A stretch of DNA of 20,948 nucleotides. Source: an uncultured Gammaproteobacteria bacterium. GTDB taxonomy: Bacteria; Pseudomonadota; Gammaproteobacteria; Rariloculales; Rariloculaceae. The stretch is taken from the NCBI GenBank assembly GCA_946887385.1, contig CAMPKU010000043.1:1-20948 (forward strand), in the 5' to 3' direction. The number at the start of each line of letters is the position of its first letter. The first letter of the stretch is position 1. Under the pieces are notes generated by a model that did not search any database, was not told the origin of the DNA, and saw nothing but the letters and a program-made list of their open reading frames with translations. Below, piece after piece: positions 1-8,177 of the stretch. The translations under genes were made by a program, and so were the position numbers.

Positions 1-1821
1 CAAAGACTCGTAGTTCATCGGAATGGACAGCGAGCCGCCGAGCTCACGACGGAAGCGAGCAGAGTGCGCCATGCGGCCAGTAACCGCAGCGCCACCTATG
101 GCGAGCTCGCCGAGGTGGCTGCCACGCTGCCGGTGCCCGACGCTGCCAGCATCACGCTGAAATCGAAGCAGAGCTTCCGCTTGCTTGGTAAGCGCGTCAC
201 GGGTGTCGACAACGCGAAGCTCGTGCGCGGCGAGGCGCTGTTCGGCATCGATCAGCGCGTTCCGAACATGCTGTACGCCACGTTTGCGAAGGCGCCGGCC
301 ATCGGCGCACGCGCCACCACGGCGAATCTCGACCACATTCGCACGCTGCGCGGTGTGAAGCATGCGTTCATCGTCGCTCACCAAGGGGATCCGATCGCGT
401 TCAATCCTGCCGGCCCAGCGGTGTTATCGGGCGTCGCCATCGTTGCCGACTCCACGTGGAACGCGCTGCAAGCGAAGAAAGCGCTCGAAGTGCGCTGGGA
501 CGAAGCGCAAGCGTCCAGTGACAGCTGGACGGGCGCCGTCGCGCAGGCGAAATCGCTCGCGGCCAAACCCGCGACTCAGGTGCTCGGTGAAGGCGGCAAC
601 GTCGATGCCGCATTCGCTTCCGGCAAGACCGTGGAAGCCTTGTACACGTATCACTACGTCTCGCATGCAGACCTCGAGCCGCAGAACTGCACGGCCTGGT
701 TCAAGGGCGACAGCATCGAGATCTGGGCACCGACGCAGACGCCGCAGAACGCCGTGGACGGCGTGGCAGCGCTGCTTGGCCTGCCGAAAGAGAAAGTCAC
801 GCTGCACCAGTTGCGCGGCGGCGGCGGCTTCGGCCGGCGGCTCGCGAACGACAGTGTTTGCGAAGCCGCGCTGATCTCGAAGCAGGCGGGCGGCATTCCG
901 GTCAAGGTGCAGTGGACGCGCGAAGACGACATGGCGTTCGACTACTACCGGCCCGGCGGCTTCCACGCTCTGAAAGCTGCCGTCGACAACGCCGGCAAGC
1001 TCGCGGCATGGCAGAACCACTTCATCACGTTCACGATGGACGGCAACGCCCCAGTCTCGGCCGGCAACCTCGACCGAACCGAGTTTCCGGCGAACGTTCT
1101 GGCGAACCAGCGCATGGCGCAGTCGATGATTCCGTCGAAGATCCCAACGGGGCCGTGGCGCGCGCCGGGCAGTAACGTCATCGCGTTCTGCACCCAGAGT
1201 TTCCTGCACGAGTGTGCCGTGGCGGCGAACCGCGACTACGTAGACTTTTTGGTCGACGTCATGGGCGAGCCGCGCGCCACGTCCGCCGGTCCGTTCGGCG
1301 GTGGGCTGCACACGGGCCGGGCCGTCAACGTGATCAAGGCCGTCGCCGAGAGGGCGAATTGGGGCCGCGCGATGCCGGCCGGCCGAGGGCTCGGCATGGC
1401 CTTTCACTTCAGCCACCAGGGGCACTTTGCCGAGGTCGCCGAAGTCAGCGTCGACGCCAGCAAGAAGGTCACCGTGCACAAAGTGTGGGTGGTCGCGGAC
1501 ATCGGCCCGATCGTGAACTTGAGCTCGGCCGAGAATCAGTGCCAGGGTTCCGTCATCGATGCGCTGAGCACGGCGATGGGGCTCAAGATCACGTTCGAGA
1601 AGGGCCGCATCGAGCAGACCAATTTTCATCAGTACCCGATCGTGCGTATCGACAAGGCGCCCGAGATCGACGTTCATTTTCTGCCGACGGACTACGCTCC
1701 CACGGGCTGCGGCGAGCCGGCGTTTCCGCCGGCCGCGCCGGCGATCGCGAATGCGATCTTCGCCGCTACGGGCCAGCGGATTCGCACGCTGCCGTTCTCG
1801 GAGGAAGGCTATTCGGTCTGA
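1..1821 (+). CDS. Molybdopterin-binding subunit of xanthine dehydrogenase/isoquinoline 1-oxidoreductase (IorB-like), 5' partial
   Basis: This is the C-terminal ~590 residues of a large molybdenum-cofactor subunit of the xanthine oxidase family, IorB/aldehyde dehydrogenase type. These enzymes hydroxylate N-heterocycles or aldehydes and normally pair with a small 2Fe-2S subunit (IorA), which would lie outside the window. Visible family marks are [12 protein letters not shown], the glycine-rich cofactor segment [22 protein letters not shown] near the middle, and the C-terminal [19 protein letters not shown]. IorB proteins usually have 700-770 residues, so roughly 150 or more are missing. The frame is open to base 1. 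A GTG at 64 is in frame, but it sits inside the conserved body and is not a true start. The residues read before about base 46 do not fit the family, while the opposite strand there does (see findings). Family is sure; substrate is unknown. Confidence 0.88.
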   Translation, partial: QRLVVHRNGQRAAELTTEASRVRHAASNRSATYGELAEVAATLPVPDAASITLKSKQSFRLLGKRVTGVDNAKLVRGEALFGIDQRVPNMLYATFAKAPAIGARATTANLDHIRTLRGVKHAFIVAHQGDPIAFNPAGPAVLSGVAIVADSTWNALQAKKALEVRWDEAQASSDSWTGAVAQAKSLAAKPATQVLGEGGNVDAAFASGKTVEALYTYHYVSHADLEPQNCTAWFKGDSIEIWAPTQTPQNAVDGVAALLGLPKEKVTLHQLRGGGGFGRRLANDSVCEAALISKQAGGIPVKVQWTREDDMAFDYYRPGGFHALKAAVDNAGKLAAWQNHFITFTMDGNAPVSAGNLDRTEFPANVLANQRMAQSMIPSKIPTGPWRAPGSNVIAFCTQSFLHECAVAANRDYVDFLVDVMGEPRATSAGPFGGGLHTGRAVNVIKAVAERANWGRAMPAGRGLGMAFHFSHQGHFAEVAEVSVDASKKVTVHKVWVVADIGPIVNLSSAENQCQGSVIDALSTAMGLKITFEKGRIEQTNFHQYPIVRIDKAPEIDVHFLPTDYAPTGCGEPAFPPAAPAIANAIFAATGQRIRTLPFSEEGYSV

Positions 1822-1857
1822 GGGACGCGAGACTGCGCGAATCTAGGCTCGGCGTCG

Positions 1858-1877
1858 CGGGGCGTGAGCGCGCCCCG
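1858..1877 (+). terminator. Possible weak terminator hairpin after the IorB-like gene
   Basis: A 7-bp perfect stem CGGGGCG / CGCCCCG with a 6-base loop lies 36 bases after the stop codon. No T-run follows, so intrinsic termination is doubtful. Confidence 0.25.
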
Positions 1878-2032
1878 TCGTGTTAGGCGGGCCACAAGTG
1901 GCGAACGGAATCATAGCGATTACCAGGCGTTACATACGTTTCTTCGAGCGATGTCTCCTGCTACGTTGGCCGCTCATGCATGCCAATTGCGGTAAGCCGA
2001 ACGCGCCTCGGACGCTCTCGAAAGGAGACTGA

Positions 2033-2947
2033 ATGCGCGACAACACCATCCTCGTCATCGTCGATTTGACGACCGGCGCACATCAGCCGGCGCTCGAGCG
2101 CGCGGCCTGGCTCGCGACGCAGGCAGGCGCGCGGCTCGAGCTCTTTGCCTGCGACTACGACCCCGCTCTCGAGACCGGGCATGTCGTTGCCACCTGGCCC
2201 ACCCCTTCAGGCCCACGGGAGCGCTTGCTGCTAGGAGCGCGCAGTCAGCTCGAGGCGTTGGCCGCGAATCTACGCGCGCGCGGGCTCACGGTCAGCGTCG
2301 ACGTGGTTTGGGATCATCCGTTCGATCGCGCCATCGTCAAGAAGGCCGCGGCGCATGACTACTGGCTCGTGGCAAAGGATGCCCACGAGCTCAATCTCGC
2401 CCAGCGCACGTTGCTGACGAACGTCGATTGGCACTTGATCCGCGAGTGCCCGGTGCCGCTATTGCTGGTCAAGGATCGTGCGCTGGCGACGGAGCCGCAT
2501 GTGCTCGCGGCCGTCGACCCCGTTAATGAGCACGACAAGCCCGCCGCGCTCGACGACCGAATCTTCACCTTCGCGGCGGATCTGGCGCGCGTGCTCCGCG
2601 GTCATCTGCACGTCATGCACTCGTATGCCGCACCGCTCGGCGCCGAGCTGCCGGCCGATCTGCGCGCGACGATCGCGCAACAGCACCGGGAGGCGCTCAC
2701 GAAGTTTCTCGATGCGCACGCCACGCTGGGCGGTGAGCGTCATCTTTACGACGGTGTGGCACACGAAAGCCTGTTGAAAGCAGCCACCGAGCACGCAGCC
2801 GACTTCGTGGTGATGGGAGCCGTGGCGCGGCGCGGTTTGAAGCGGCTGTTCATCGGCAGCACCGCCGAGCGCGTGCTCGATCGATTGCCTTGCGATCTGG
2901 TGATCATCAAGCCGCTCGAGTTCGAGGTATCCGATGGCGATAAGTAA
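2033..2947 (+). CDS. Tandem-domain universal stress protein (UspE-like)
   Basis: A 304-residue cytoplasmic protein made of two Usp alpha/beta domains, about residues 1-150 and 155-300, the architecture and length of UspE. The N-domain ends with the hallmark WHLIRECPVPLLLVKD; the C-domain starts with VLAAVDPVNEHDKPAALDD and ends with GSTAERVLDRLPCDLVIIKP. In the usual nucleotide signature G-2x-G-9x-G(S/T), the second Gly is Ala here, so ATP binding is uncertain. The start is supported by AAAGGAG ending 8 bases before ATG. The 3' end overlaps the following cytochrome gene by 14 bases, so the two are almost surely co-transcribed. Usp proteins of this type support survival under starvation, oxygen limitation and oxidative stress; the ligand of this one is unknown. 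Two paralogues lie at 8178-9119 and 11660-12610. Confidence 0.93.
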   Translation: MRDNTILVIVDLTTGAHQPALERAAWLATQAGARLELFACDYDPALETGHVVATWPTPSGPRERLLLGARSQLEALAANLRARGLTVSVDVVWDHPFDRAIVKKAAAHDYWLVAKDAHELNLAQRTLLTNVDWHLIRECPVPLLLVKDRALATEPHVLAAVDPVNEHDKPAALDDRIFTFAADLARVLRGHLHVMHSYAAPLGAELPADLRATIAQQHREALTKFLDAHATLGGERHLYDGVAHESLLKAATEHAADFVVMGAVARRGLKRLFIGSTAERVLDRLPCDLVIIKPLEFEVSDGDK

Positions 2948-3386
2948 CCGCGGTGGGCGCTTGTTGGCCGTGATGGCGGCCGGCTTCGGAGTCGGCGGCA
3001 TGGCGGCAGCTTTCGACGCTGTCACACTCGACGATTACAGCGGAGAGGAGCTGTTCGGCCGGTTTTGCGCGAGCTGCCACGGCGAACAGGCACGCGGCGA
3101 CGGTCCCGTCTCGCGCTCGCTGAACGTCGCGGTACCCGACCTCACTACGATCGCAGTCCGCTACGATGAATTTCCGGCCGGCCTGATACGCGACGTCATC
3201 GACGGCCGCGGCATCGACTTGCGCTCGCATGGCACGCGCACGATGCCGGTTTGGGGTTATGAGTTCTGGGTCGAGGAGGGCGGCGACGTGAACGCCCAGC
3301 GGGCCGTTCGCAGCGCCATCGAAAAGCTGGTCGAGCACTTGCGCTCGATTCAGCGCGGCGAAGGCGAGCGCGAAGCTCTCAGATGA
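2934..3386 (+). CDS. Periplasmic monohaem c-type cytochrome
   Basis: A 150-residue secreted cytochrome c. An N-terminal signal or anchor segment (residues ~8-26, hydrophobic, ending MAAA) precedes the haem-attachment motif C45-A-S-C-H49. Met104 in TMPVWG is the probable sixth haem ligand, and the helix around EKLVEHLRSIQ matches the C-terminal helix of the class I fold. It should shuttle electrons in the periplasm. Its start codon lies inside the end of the Usp gene (14-base overlap), and its 3' end overlaps the convergent SirB2 gene by 8 bases. The neighbouring NO reductase is the quinol type and would not need a cytochrome c donor, so the partner is open: a terminal oxidase or a dehydrogenase is possible. 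Confidence 0.88.
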   Translation: MAISNRGGRLLAVMAAGFGVGGMAAAFDAVTLDDYSGEELFGRFCASCHGEQARGDGPVSRSLNVAVPDLTTIAVRYDEFPAGLIRDVIDGRGIDLRSHGTRTMPVWGYEFWVEEGGDVNAQRAVRSAIEKLVEHLRSIQRGEGEREALR

Positions 3387-3783
3387 ACGGCAGCAGGCGG
3401 AGCGGTCCCAGCGGATCGCGCGTTCGCGCAATGCGATAGATCGCGGCGTACACCACGAGCGCCGCGATCCAGCAGGCGGCCCTCACGGCTCTGGTACGCC
3501 CCCGTTTGAGCGCGAAGCTCCCGAGCACGATATACGCCACAAGCAGAGTGACCTTGGCCGTAAGCCAAGGCTGAGCGAACGGGTACTGCCGCAGAATCGT
3601 CGCGAGCATCAATGCTGCCGTCAGTAGAACGGTGTCGATCGCATAGCTCAAGTAGCGCAGCGGTGCCGCCATCGCCCATTGGCCGCCGAGCTGTATTGCC
3701 AGGCCGCGCAGGAAGAACAGTGCGCCGCTCGCAAGCACCGAATACACGTGAACGAGCTTGATCTGAAGGTAGTACTCGATCAT
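3379..3783 (-). CDS. SirB2-family integral membrane protein
   Basis: A 134-residue membrane protein with four predicted hydrophobic helices (about residues 8-28, 42-62, 74-92 and 103-118). The N-terminus YYLQIKLVHVYSVLASGALFFLRG is typical of the SirB2 family, named after a Salmonella invasion-gene up-regulator but of unknown biochemical function. The gene follows qNOR by 37 bases on the same strand and probably belongs to its operon. Small SirB2-like proteins are often found beside respiratory genes, so a role in haem-copper enzyme assembly or membrane redox is a reasonable guess. No strong Shine-Dalgarno is visible. The 3' end overlaps the cytochrome gene on the other strand by 8 bases. Confidence 0.82.
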   Translation of the reverse strand: MIEYYLQIKLVHVYSVLASGALFFLRGLAIQLGGQWAMAAPLRYLSYAIDTVLLTAALMLATILRQYPFAQPWLTAKVTLLVAYIVLGSFALKRGRTRAVRAACWIAALVVYAAIYRIARTRDPLGPLRLLPFI

Positions 3784-3820
3784 CCGCGCGCCGGCGGCTT
3801 GCGGCCTACGATCGCCGGCG

Positions 3821-6103
3821 TCATTGCTCGGCGGCGCGTGTCCCGCTCGGCAGAGGTTGCTCGCTGCCCGGTCGCAGCCACAGCTTCATCACGAACCACG
3901 CGAAGGTGACGGCGCCGACGCTGAACACGACGTCTCCCGGCATGCGCATCCACACGAGCAGATCGACGATCGGTTGCTGCATGAACTCGGCGGAGCGTGC
4001 ATACCAGTAGCCGTGATCGATCGCCGCCAAGAGCTGCAGCGTGCCGAGCGGAAGCAGCGTCATCAACGCCATCAGCGCAAGGCCGATGTTGAGCGACCAA
4101 AACGACGTCTTGAGCAGCCGCTCGTTCCACAGGATGTTCGGCTTCAGGCCGCGCAAGCAGAACAGGACAAGCCCAATTCCCAACATGCCATACACGCCGA
4201 AAAGCGCGGTATGGCCGTGAAGCGGCGTGAGGTTCAGACCCTGCATGTAGTAGAGCGATAACGGCGGATTGATGAGGAACCCGAACAGCCCGGCGCCCAC
4301 GAGATTCCAGAACGCAACCGCAACAAAGAATTGGATGGGCCATTTGTAGCGCTGCATCCACGGCGTGGCGCGCCCGAGCTTGTACGTGTGATACGCCTCG
4401 AAGCCGATGTACGCGAGCGGCACCACCTCGAGCGCCGAGAAGCTGGCGCCGAGCGCGAGCACAGCGGTGGGCGTGCCCGCGAAGTAGAGATGGTGCAATG
4501 TGCCGAGCACGCCGCCGGCCATGAACACGATGGTGGCAAATAGCACCGCGACGGTGGCAGTCTTGATCGGCAGCAAGCCGAGCCGCGTGAAGAGGAACGC
4601 GAGCACCGCCGTTGCAAACACCTCGAAAAAGCCTTCCACCCACAGGTGCACCAGCCACCAGCGCCAGTACTCGACCATCGACAAGTGAGTGTGCTCACCC
4701 CACAGCAAGCCGGCGCCGTAAAAGAGGCCGATCGCAACCGTCGCCAGCAGAAACAGCGCGACGATCGATCGCGACTCGTCGCGGCGGCGTATCGCGGGCA
4801 ACAGCGCGCGCCCCACGAGCACGAGCCATAGCATGAGGCCGATGAACAGAAACCATTGCCAGAACCGGCCGATGTCCGCGTACTCCCAGCCTTGGTGGCC
4901 GAACCAGAAGTTATACTCGAGGCCCAGCGTTTGCATTACCGCAAACCACTGGCCCGTGAACGCGCCGGCAACGATGACGAGCAGGCACACCCAGAGCAGA
5001 TTCACTCCGAGCCGCTGGTACGGCGGCTCGTAGCCCGAGATCGCCGGGCCGATGTAGAGGCCTGTGCCGAGCCACGCTGTGGCGATCCACAGCACTGCGA
5101 GCTGCGTGTGCCAGGTGCGCGTTAGCGCGTAGGGAAGGACGTCCGCGAGCGCGAAACCGTAAAGTTCCTGCCCTTCGACCTGATAATGCGCAGTGATCGC
5201 GCCGAGCAGAATCTGCACGAGGAACAGCGCCAGCACGACCCAAAAATACTTTGCGGTCGCGCGCATCGACGGCGTGACGCGAACCATCGCGAGCGGATCG
5301 GACGCGGGCAGATGGTGCGGCTCTTCGCTGCGGCCGTGCGTTAGCGCGTGGTGCCAGCCGAGGACTGCGATACCCGCGATCAAGAACAGCACGCTGAACG
5401 CGGACCAGAGGAACGTCGTCGCCGGGGGTCGATTGCCGACGAGCGGCTCGCCGGGCCAGTTGTTCGTGTAAGTGATGGCTCCCTCGGGCCGATTCGTGAC
5501 GGCTGCCCACGCGGTCCACCAGAAGAACGCCGTCAGCGCGCGGCGATGCTCGGCATCCGGCACCGTGCCGTCTCGCATCGCATACGCTTCGCGCAGCGGC
5601 GCCAGCGCGTCGTCGCTGCCGAAGAGGCTGGTGTAGTGCTCGGCTACCGCTGTGATCGCCGCCGCGCGATCGGAGCTGAGCGTGATGGTGTTGGTCGCAG
5701 GATCGTGCGTGTTGGTGCGCATCCGCGCCTCGAGACGGCCGCGCAGCGCGCCCTGTTGCTCGTCCGGCATCTCGTCGAAGCTCGCGGCCGCCGTCTCCAT
5801 GCGCGCCCACCGGTCGAGCACGGCCACCGCTTCGCGGTGCAGCCAATCGGCGGTCCAATCGGGCGCCACATATCCGCCATGGCCCCAGATCGAGCCGAGC
5901 TGCATGCCGCCTATCGATTGCCACACTTGCCGGCCGAGCTGAATGTCGGCGCCGGTGTAGATCACCGCGCCGTCCTCGCTCACTACCCGGTCCGGTAACG
6001 GCGGCGCCTTGCGGTATATTTCGCCGCCTATCAGCAGCAGCACGGCGAATGACGCTGCGAGCAGACCGCCGAGACTCATCCAAAGCTTGCGCGTGCTGTC
6101 CAT
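3821..6103 (-). CDS. norZ: Quinol-dependent nitric oxide reductase, single-subunit qNOR
   Basis: A 760-residue inner-membrane enzyme that reduces 2 NO to N2O with electrons from quinol. An N-terminal anchor (~10-27) is followed by a periplasmic NorC-like domain (~30-225) with no CxxCH, as expected for the quinol type. The NorB-like helical bundle follows. Metal ligands are all in place by comparison with cNOR: His332 (TWHTQLAVLW) and His631 for haem b, His629 (LHGHTALFG) for haem b3, and His486, His537, His538 and Glu490 for the non-haem iron; Glu494 is the second conserved glutamate in VEGFFEVF. The length is normal for qNOR. The coiled-coil gene ends 7 bases upstream, and SirB2 follows 37 bases downstream. 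No NorR, NsrR or FNR box was recognised upstream of the operon. Detoxification of NO or partial denitrification are both possible; no other denitrification gene is visible. Confidence 0.96.
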   Translation of the reverse strand: MDSTRKLWMSLGGLLAASFAVLLLIGGEIYRKAPPLPDRVVSEDGAVIYTGADIQLGRQVWQSIGGMQLGSIWGHGGYVAPDWTADWLHREAVAVLDRWARMETAAASFDEMPDEQQGALRGRLEARMRTNTHDPATNTITLSSDRAAAITAVAEHYTSLFGSDDALAPLREAYAMRDGTVPDAEHRRALTAFFWWTAWAAVTNRPEGAITYTNNWPGEPLVGNRPPATTFLWSAFSVLFLIAGIAVLGWHHALTHGRSEEPHHLPASDPLAMVRVTPSMRATAKYFWVVLALFLVQILLGAITAHYQVEGQELYGFALADVLPYALTRTWHTQLAVLWIATAWLGTGLYIGPAISGYEPPYQRLGVNLLWVCLLVIVAGAFTGQWFAVMQTLGLEYNFWFGHQGWEYADIGRFWQWFLFIGLMLWLVLVGRALLPAIRRRDESRSIVALFLLATVAIGLFYGAGLLWGEHTHLSMVEYWRWWLVHLWVEGFFEVFATAVLAFLFTRLGLLPIKTATVAVLFATIVFMAGGVLGTLHHLYFAGTPTAVLALGASFSALEVVPLAYIGFEAYHTYKLGRATPWMQRYKWPIQFFVAVAFWNLVGAGLFGFLINPPLSLYYMQGLNLTPLHGHTALFGVYGMLGIGLVLFCLRGLKPNILWNERLLKTSFWSLNIGLALMALMTLLPLGTLQLLAAIDHGYWYARSAEFMQQPIVDLLVWMRMPGDVVFSVGAVTFAWFVMKLWLRPGSEQPLPSGTRAAEQ

Positions 6104-6110
6104 CTCGCGA

Positions 6111-6506
6111 TCAACGGGCCCGCATAGCCGCGTCCCGCGCGGCCTGCTGGGCGTTCATCGCGTCGCGTTGGGCACTGTCGGCGGCGCGCGCCGCGCTCTC
6201 GGCCAACCGCTCGGTGCGCTGGAGGTCGGTGGCGAAACGCTCCACGCTGTGCTCGAGTGCCGTCACGCGACTAGCCAGGCCGATTTCGGTCTGGCCGGCA
6301 TTGTCGCCGAGACGCGCTGTTTCGAGCGCGAGCCGCGTGTCGAGCGCAGCGACGGCTGATTCGATTCTGGCGACGGCGCTTTCGAGCGCCGCGAGCCGTT
6401 GCTCGATCGGAGCGGCGCCCTGGCCGGGCGGATTCTGTGCACGCACGCCGCCGGCCAGAGCGGCGACGGCTGTGCCGACGGCGAAACAACGAACGATCGT
6501 GTTCAT
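6111..6506 (-). CDS. Exported coiled-coil protein of unknown function, first gene of the qNOR operon
   Basis: A 131-residue protein with an N-terminal signal peptide (residues 1-24, MNTIVRC followed by a hydrophobic Ala/Val stretch, probable cleavage after VRA before Q). The rest is almost entirely predicted helix with heptad-like Leu/Ala/Val spacing (IEQRLAALESAVARIESAV and on) and no Cys beyond the signal. I do not recognise a named family. I chose the ATG at 6506 over an upstream one at 6587 because GAGGAG lies 8 bases before it and because it places the signal peptide at the N-terminus. The stop codon is 7 bases before the qNOR start, so translation is probably linked. It may be a periplasmic partner or scaffold for qNOR, but that rests on position only. 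Confidence 0.72.
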   Translation of the reverse strand: MNTIVRCFAVGTAVAALAGGVRAQNPPGQGAAPIEQRLAALESAVARIESAVAALDTRLALETARLGDNAGQTEIGLASRVTALEHSVERFATDLQRTERLAESAARAADSAQRDAMNAQQAARDAAMRAR

Positions 6507-6578
6507 GGCGCTTGCTCCTCGCGGGCGTGTTTGGTCCAGCTTAGCGAATCGAAGCGCGGAGTGCCGCGTGCGAGAGAG

Positions 6579-6606
6579 GGCTGGCACTATTCTTGCTGTG
6601 CCAGCC
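6579..6606 (+). promoter_or_regulatory. Sigma-54 (-24/-12) promoter inside a perfect 9-bp inverted repeat
   Basis: TGGCAC-TATTC-TTGCT at 6582-6597 matches the RpoN consensus at 11 of 12 informative positions. The invariant GG (6583-6584) and GC (6595-6596) are exactly 10 bases apart. Transcription would begin near 6608, leaving a short leader with AGAGAGGAGGG before the GTG start of the Pmp3 gene. The promoter is embedded in the inverted repeat GGCTGGCAC (6579-6587) / GTGCCAGCC (6598-6606). The reverse strand does not keep the GG-N10-GC spacing, so the promoter points only right. No bacterial enhancer-binding protein gene is in the window. Confidence 0.7.
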
Positions 6607-6624
6607 TTCTAGAGAGGAGGGAAC

Positions 6625-6783
6625 GTGGACATCGTTCGCATCATTTTCGCGATCCTATTGCCGCCGGTCGGCGTGTTTCTGCAGGTCGGTTTCGGTGGGC
6701 ACTTCTGGCTCAACATCTTGCTGACGCTGCTCGGCTACATCCCCGGCATCGTACACGCGGTTTGGATCATCGCTAGGCGCTGA
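6625..6783 (+). CDS. yqaE: Pmp3/YqaE-family small membrane proteolipid
   Basis: A 52-residue protein with two hydrophobic helices (residues ~5-23 and 28-50). It carries the family core: an LLPPVGVFLQVG first helix and an NILLTLLGYIPGIVHAVWII second helix. Family members (yeast Pmp3, plant RCI2, E. coli YqaE) sit in the membrane and affect membrane potential and salt or osmotic stress tolerance. The GTG start is preceded by a strong AGGAGG 6 bases upstream. It stands alone behind the sigma-54 type promoter at 6579-6606 and runs convergently toward the MgtC-like gene with a 10-base gap. Confidence 0.92.
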   Translation: MDIVRIIFAILLPPVGVFLQVGFGGHFWLNILLTLLGYIPGIVHAVWIIARR

Positions 6784-6793
6784 CGCCTCCGCC

Positions 6794-8050
6794 TCAGAGC
6801 GTCGCGAGCGCTGTTGCGGTCCCGGCGACCAACGCCAAGGCAAGCACGAGCGACGCCGAGCGCAGCATCGCGGTGCCGCCGAGCATAGCCGCGATTACGC
6901 CCTTCACTCCCGTATTGACGAGCGCCGCGAGCGCGATGGCGCGCTGCGCCGTCGCAGGCTTCAGGTCGCCGCGGGCCGCGTCTTCGGCTAGCGCCAGCGT
7001 GACGGCGTCTACGTCGAGCAGCGCCGCGATCGCCGCCACCGAATAAGTACCCGCGTCGCCGAGCGCGCGCCGCAGTCCTTCGGCCGCAACGAACAACCCG
7101 ATCAACAGCACGCCGAAGCCGAGTGCGGCGCGAAGCTGAAGCGGGTTGCGCAGCTTCAAATCGCCAGATGGGGCGGCGTCCCTGCCACGAAGAACGAGAT
7201 ACAAGACGGCGCCCAGCGGGACGAGCATGAGCGCCGCCAAAGTGGGCGCGAGCCCCGCCAGCAGCGAGCGGTTGACGGCCGCAAGCTCGATGACGAGCCG
7301 CGGCACCATGGTGGCTGCTGCCAGGCCGATGCCGGCGCCCAGAACGAGACTCTGGGCGGGATCTGTACGCGCGCGGCGAGCGTAGGCCACCGTCACGGCC
7401 GTGGACGAGCTCAAGCCGCCGAAGAGGGCGGTCAGCGTGAGCCCGAGCCGAGCTCCGAGCGCACGCACGGCGAAGTACCCGACGTATGAGAGCGCGGCTA
7501 CCAGCAGCACGAGCATGCCGACGACGCGTGGGTTGATGGCGTCCCACGGGCCCAGGTCGCGATTCGGTAACAAGGGCAGCACTACGGCCGCGATGGCTGC
7601 GAGCTGCAACGTTGCGAGAAGCTCCTGCCGTTCGAGCTTGCCGATCGCAGCGTGAAACTCGGCCTTGAAGCCTAGCAGCAGCGTCATCACGGTTGCCGCG
7701 GCGGCTGCCTCGAACGGTGCACCCAGCGCGGAGACTGCGCCCAGCCCGAAGGTGGTGAGCAGCGCGAGCTCCGTGGTCATGCCGAAGTCGTGCTGCTCGC
7801 GAGAGGCGATCACATAGGCAGCGACGATCAGTGCACCAACGGCGAGCGTGCCGGCCGCGAGCACTATGAAGCGATCGGGCAGCGAGGCCGTGGCGAGCAC
7901 GGCGCCGCCGAGCGCCGCGATGGTGAACGTGCGCAGCCCGGCCGGTCGTAGGCCGCTTCGCTGCTCGCGCGTCTTCCAGCCGCGTTCGAGGCCTACGATG
8001 AGGCCGATGCCGAGCGCGACCGCGAGTCGGTGCCAGAGCGTGTCATCCAT
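6794..8050 (-). CDS. MgtC/SapB N-terminal domain fused to DUF4010, membrane protein
   Basis: A 418-residue polytopic membrane protein. Residues 1-~140 form an MgtC/SapB-type domain: LAVALGIGLIVGLERGW, then R-x-A-G-L-R-T-F and the AALGGA helix. Residues ~180-390 match the DUF4010 region, with FGGLSSSTAVTVAYARRA and DVDAVTLALAEDAA. About 11-12 hydrophobic helices are visible. Full-length MgtC-DUF4010 proteins are common and uncharacterised; Salmonella MgtC modulates F-type ATP synthase and growth at low Mg2+ or in acid, but that activity should not be assumed here. An in-frame TAG directly abuts the ATG, fixing the start. No clear Shine-Dalgarno is present. A structured 127-base gap separates it from the upstream usp on the same strand. 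Confidence 0.9.
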   Translation of the reverse strand: MDDTLWHRLAVALGIGLIVGLERGWKTREQRSGLRPAGLRTFTIAALGGAVLATASLPDRFIVLAAGTLAVGALIVAAYVIASREQHDFGMTTELALLTTFGLGAVSALGAPFEAAAAATVMTLLLGFKAEFHAAIGKLERQELLATLQLAAIAAVVLPLLPNRDLGPWDAINPRVVGMLVLLVAALSYVGYFAVRALGARLGLTLTALFGGLSSSTAVTVAYARRARTDPAQSLVLGAGIGLAAATMVPRLVIELAAVNRSLLAGLAPTLAALMLVPLGAVLYLVLRGRDAAPSGDLKLRNPLQLRAALGFGVLLIGLFVAAEGLRRALGDAGTYSVAAIAALLDVDAVTLALAEDAARGDLKPATAQRAIALAALVNTGVKGVIAAMLGGTAMLRSASLVLALALVAGTATALATL

Positions 8051-8097
8051 CTACAATCTGTACATGCCGGCAAATGATGCGAAGTGTACGACGGCTC

Positions 8098-8157
8098 GGG
8101 GCACGGATTTTCGAACCCGTCCCCTCTTGGGGCTTGTGGTCACGTGGTACGCGTGAC
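8098..8157 (-). promoter_or_regulatory. Cluster of inverted repeats between usp and the MgtC-like gene
   Basis: Read on the minus strand, three potential stems lie in this gap: GTCACG/CGTGAC (8152-8157 with 8139-8144), CCCC-AAGA-GGGG (8132-8121), and GGGGACGGG pairing with TCCGT-G-CCCC around a TTCGAAAA loop (8124-8098). The second and third share the GGGG at 8121-8124, so they exclude each other. This may be a terminator for usp or a leader structure of the MgtC-like gene. No U-run is present, so the assignment is tentative. Confidence 0.3.
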
Positions 8158-8177
8158 GATGCCGTTGTAGAGAACGC

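Noticed and set aside
424..1677. Long minus-strand open frame (417 residues) opposite the IorB-like gene
   Set aside because: It is Arg/His/Val-rich with no family resemblance, and it lies antisense to a well-supported gene. Such shadows are common in high-GC DNA.
8098..8124. tRNA 3'-end-like segment with a TTCGAAA loop
   Set aside because: The loop and stem do not fit a normal T-arm, and no acceptor, D or anticodon arm could be built. It is kept only as a hairpin.
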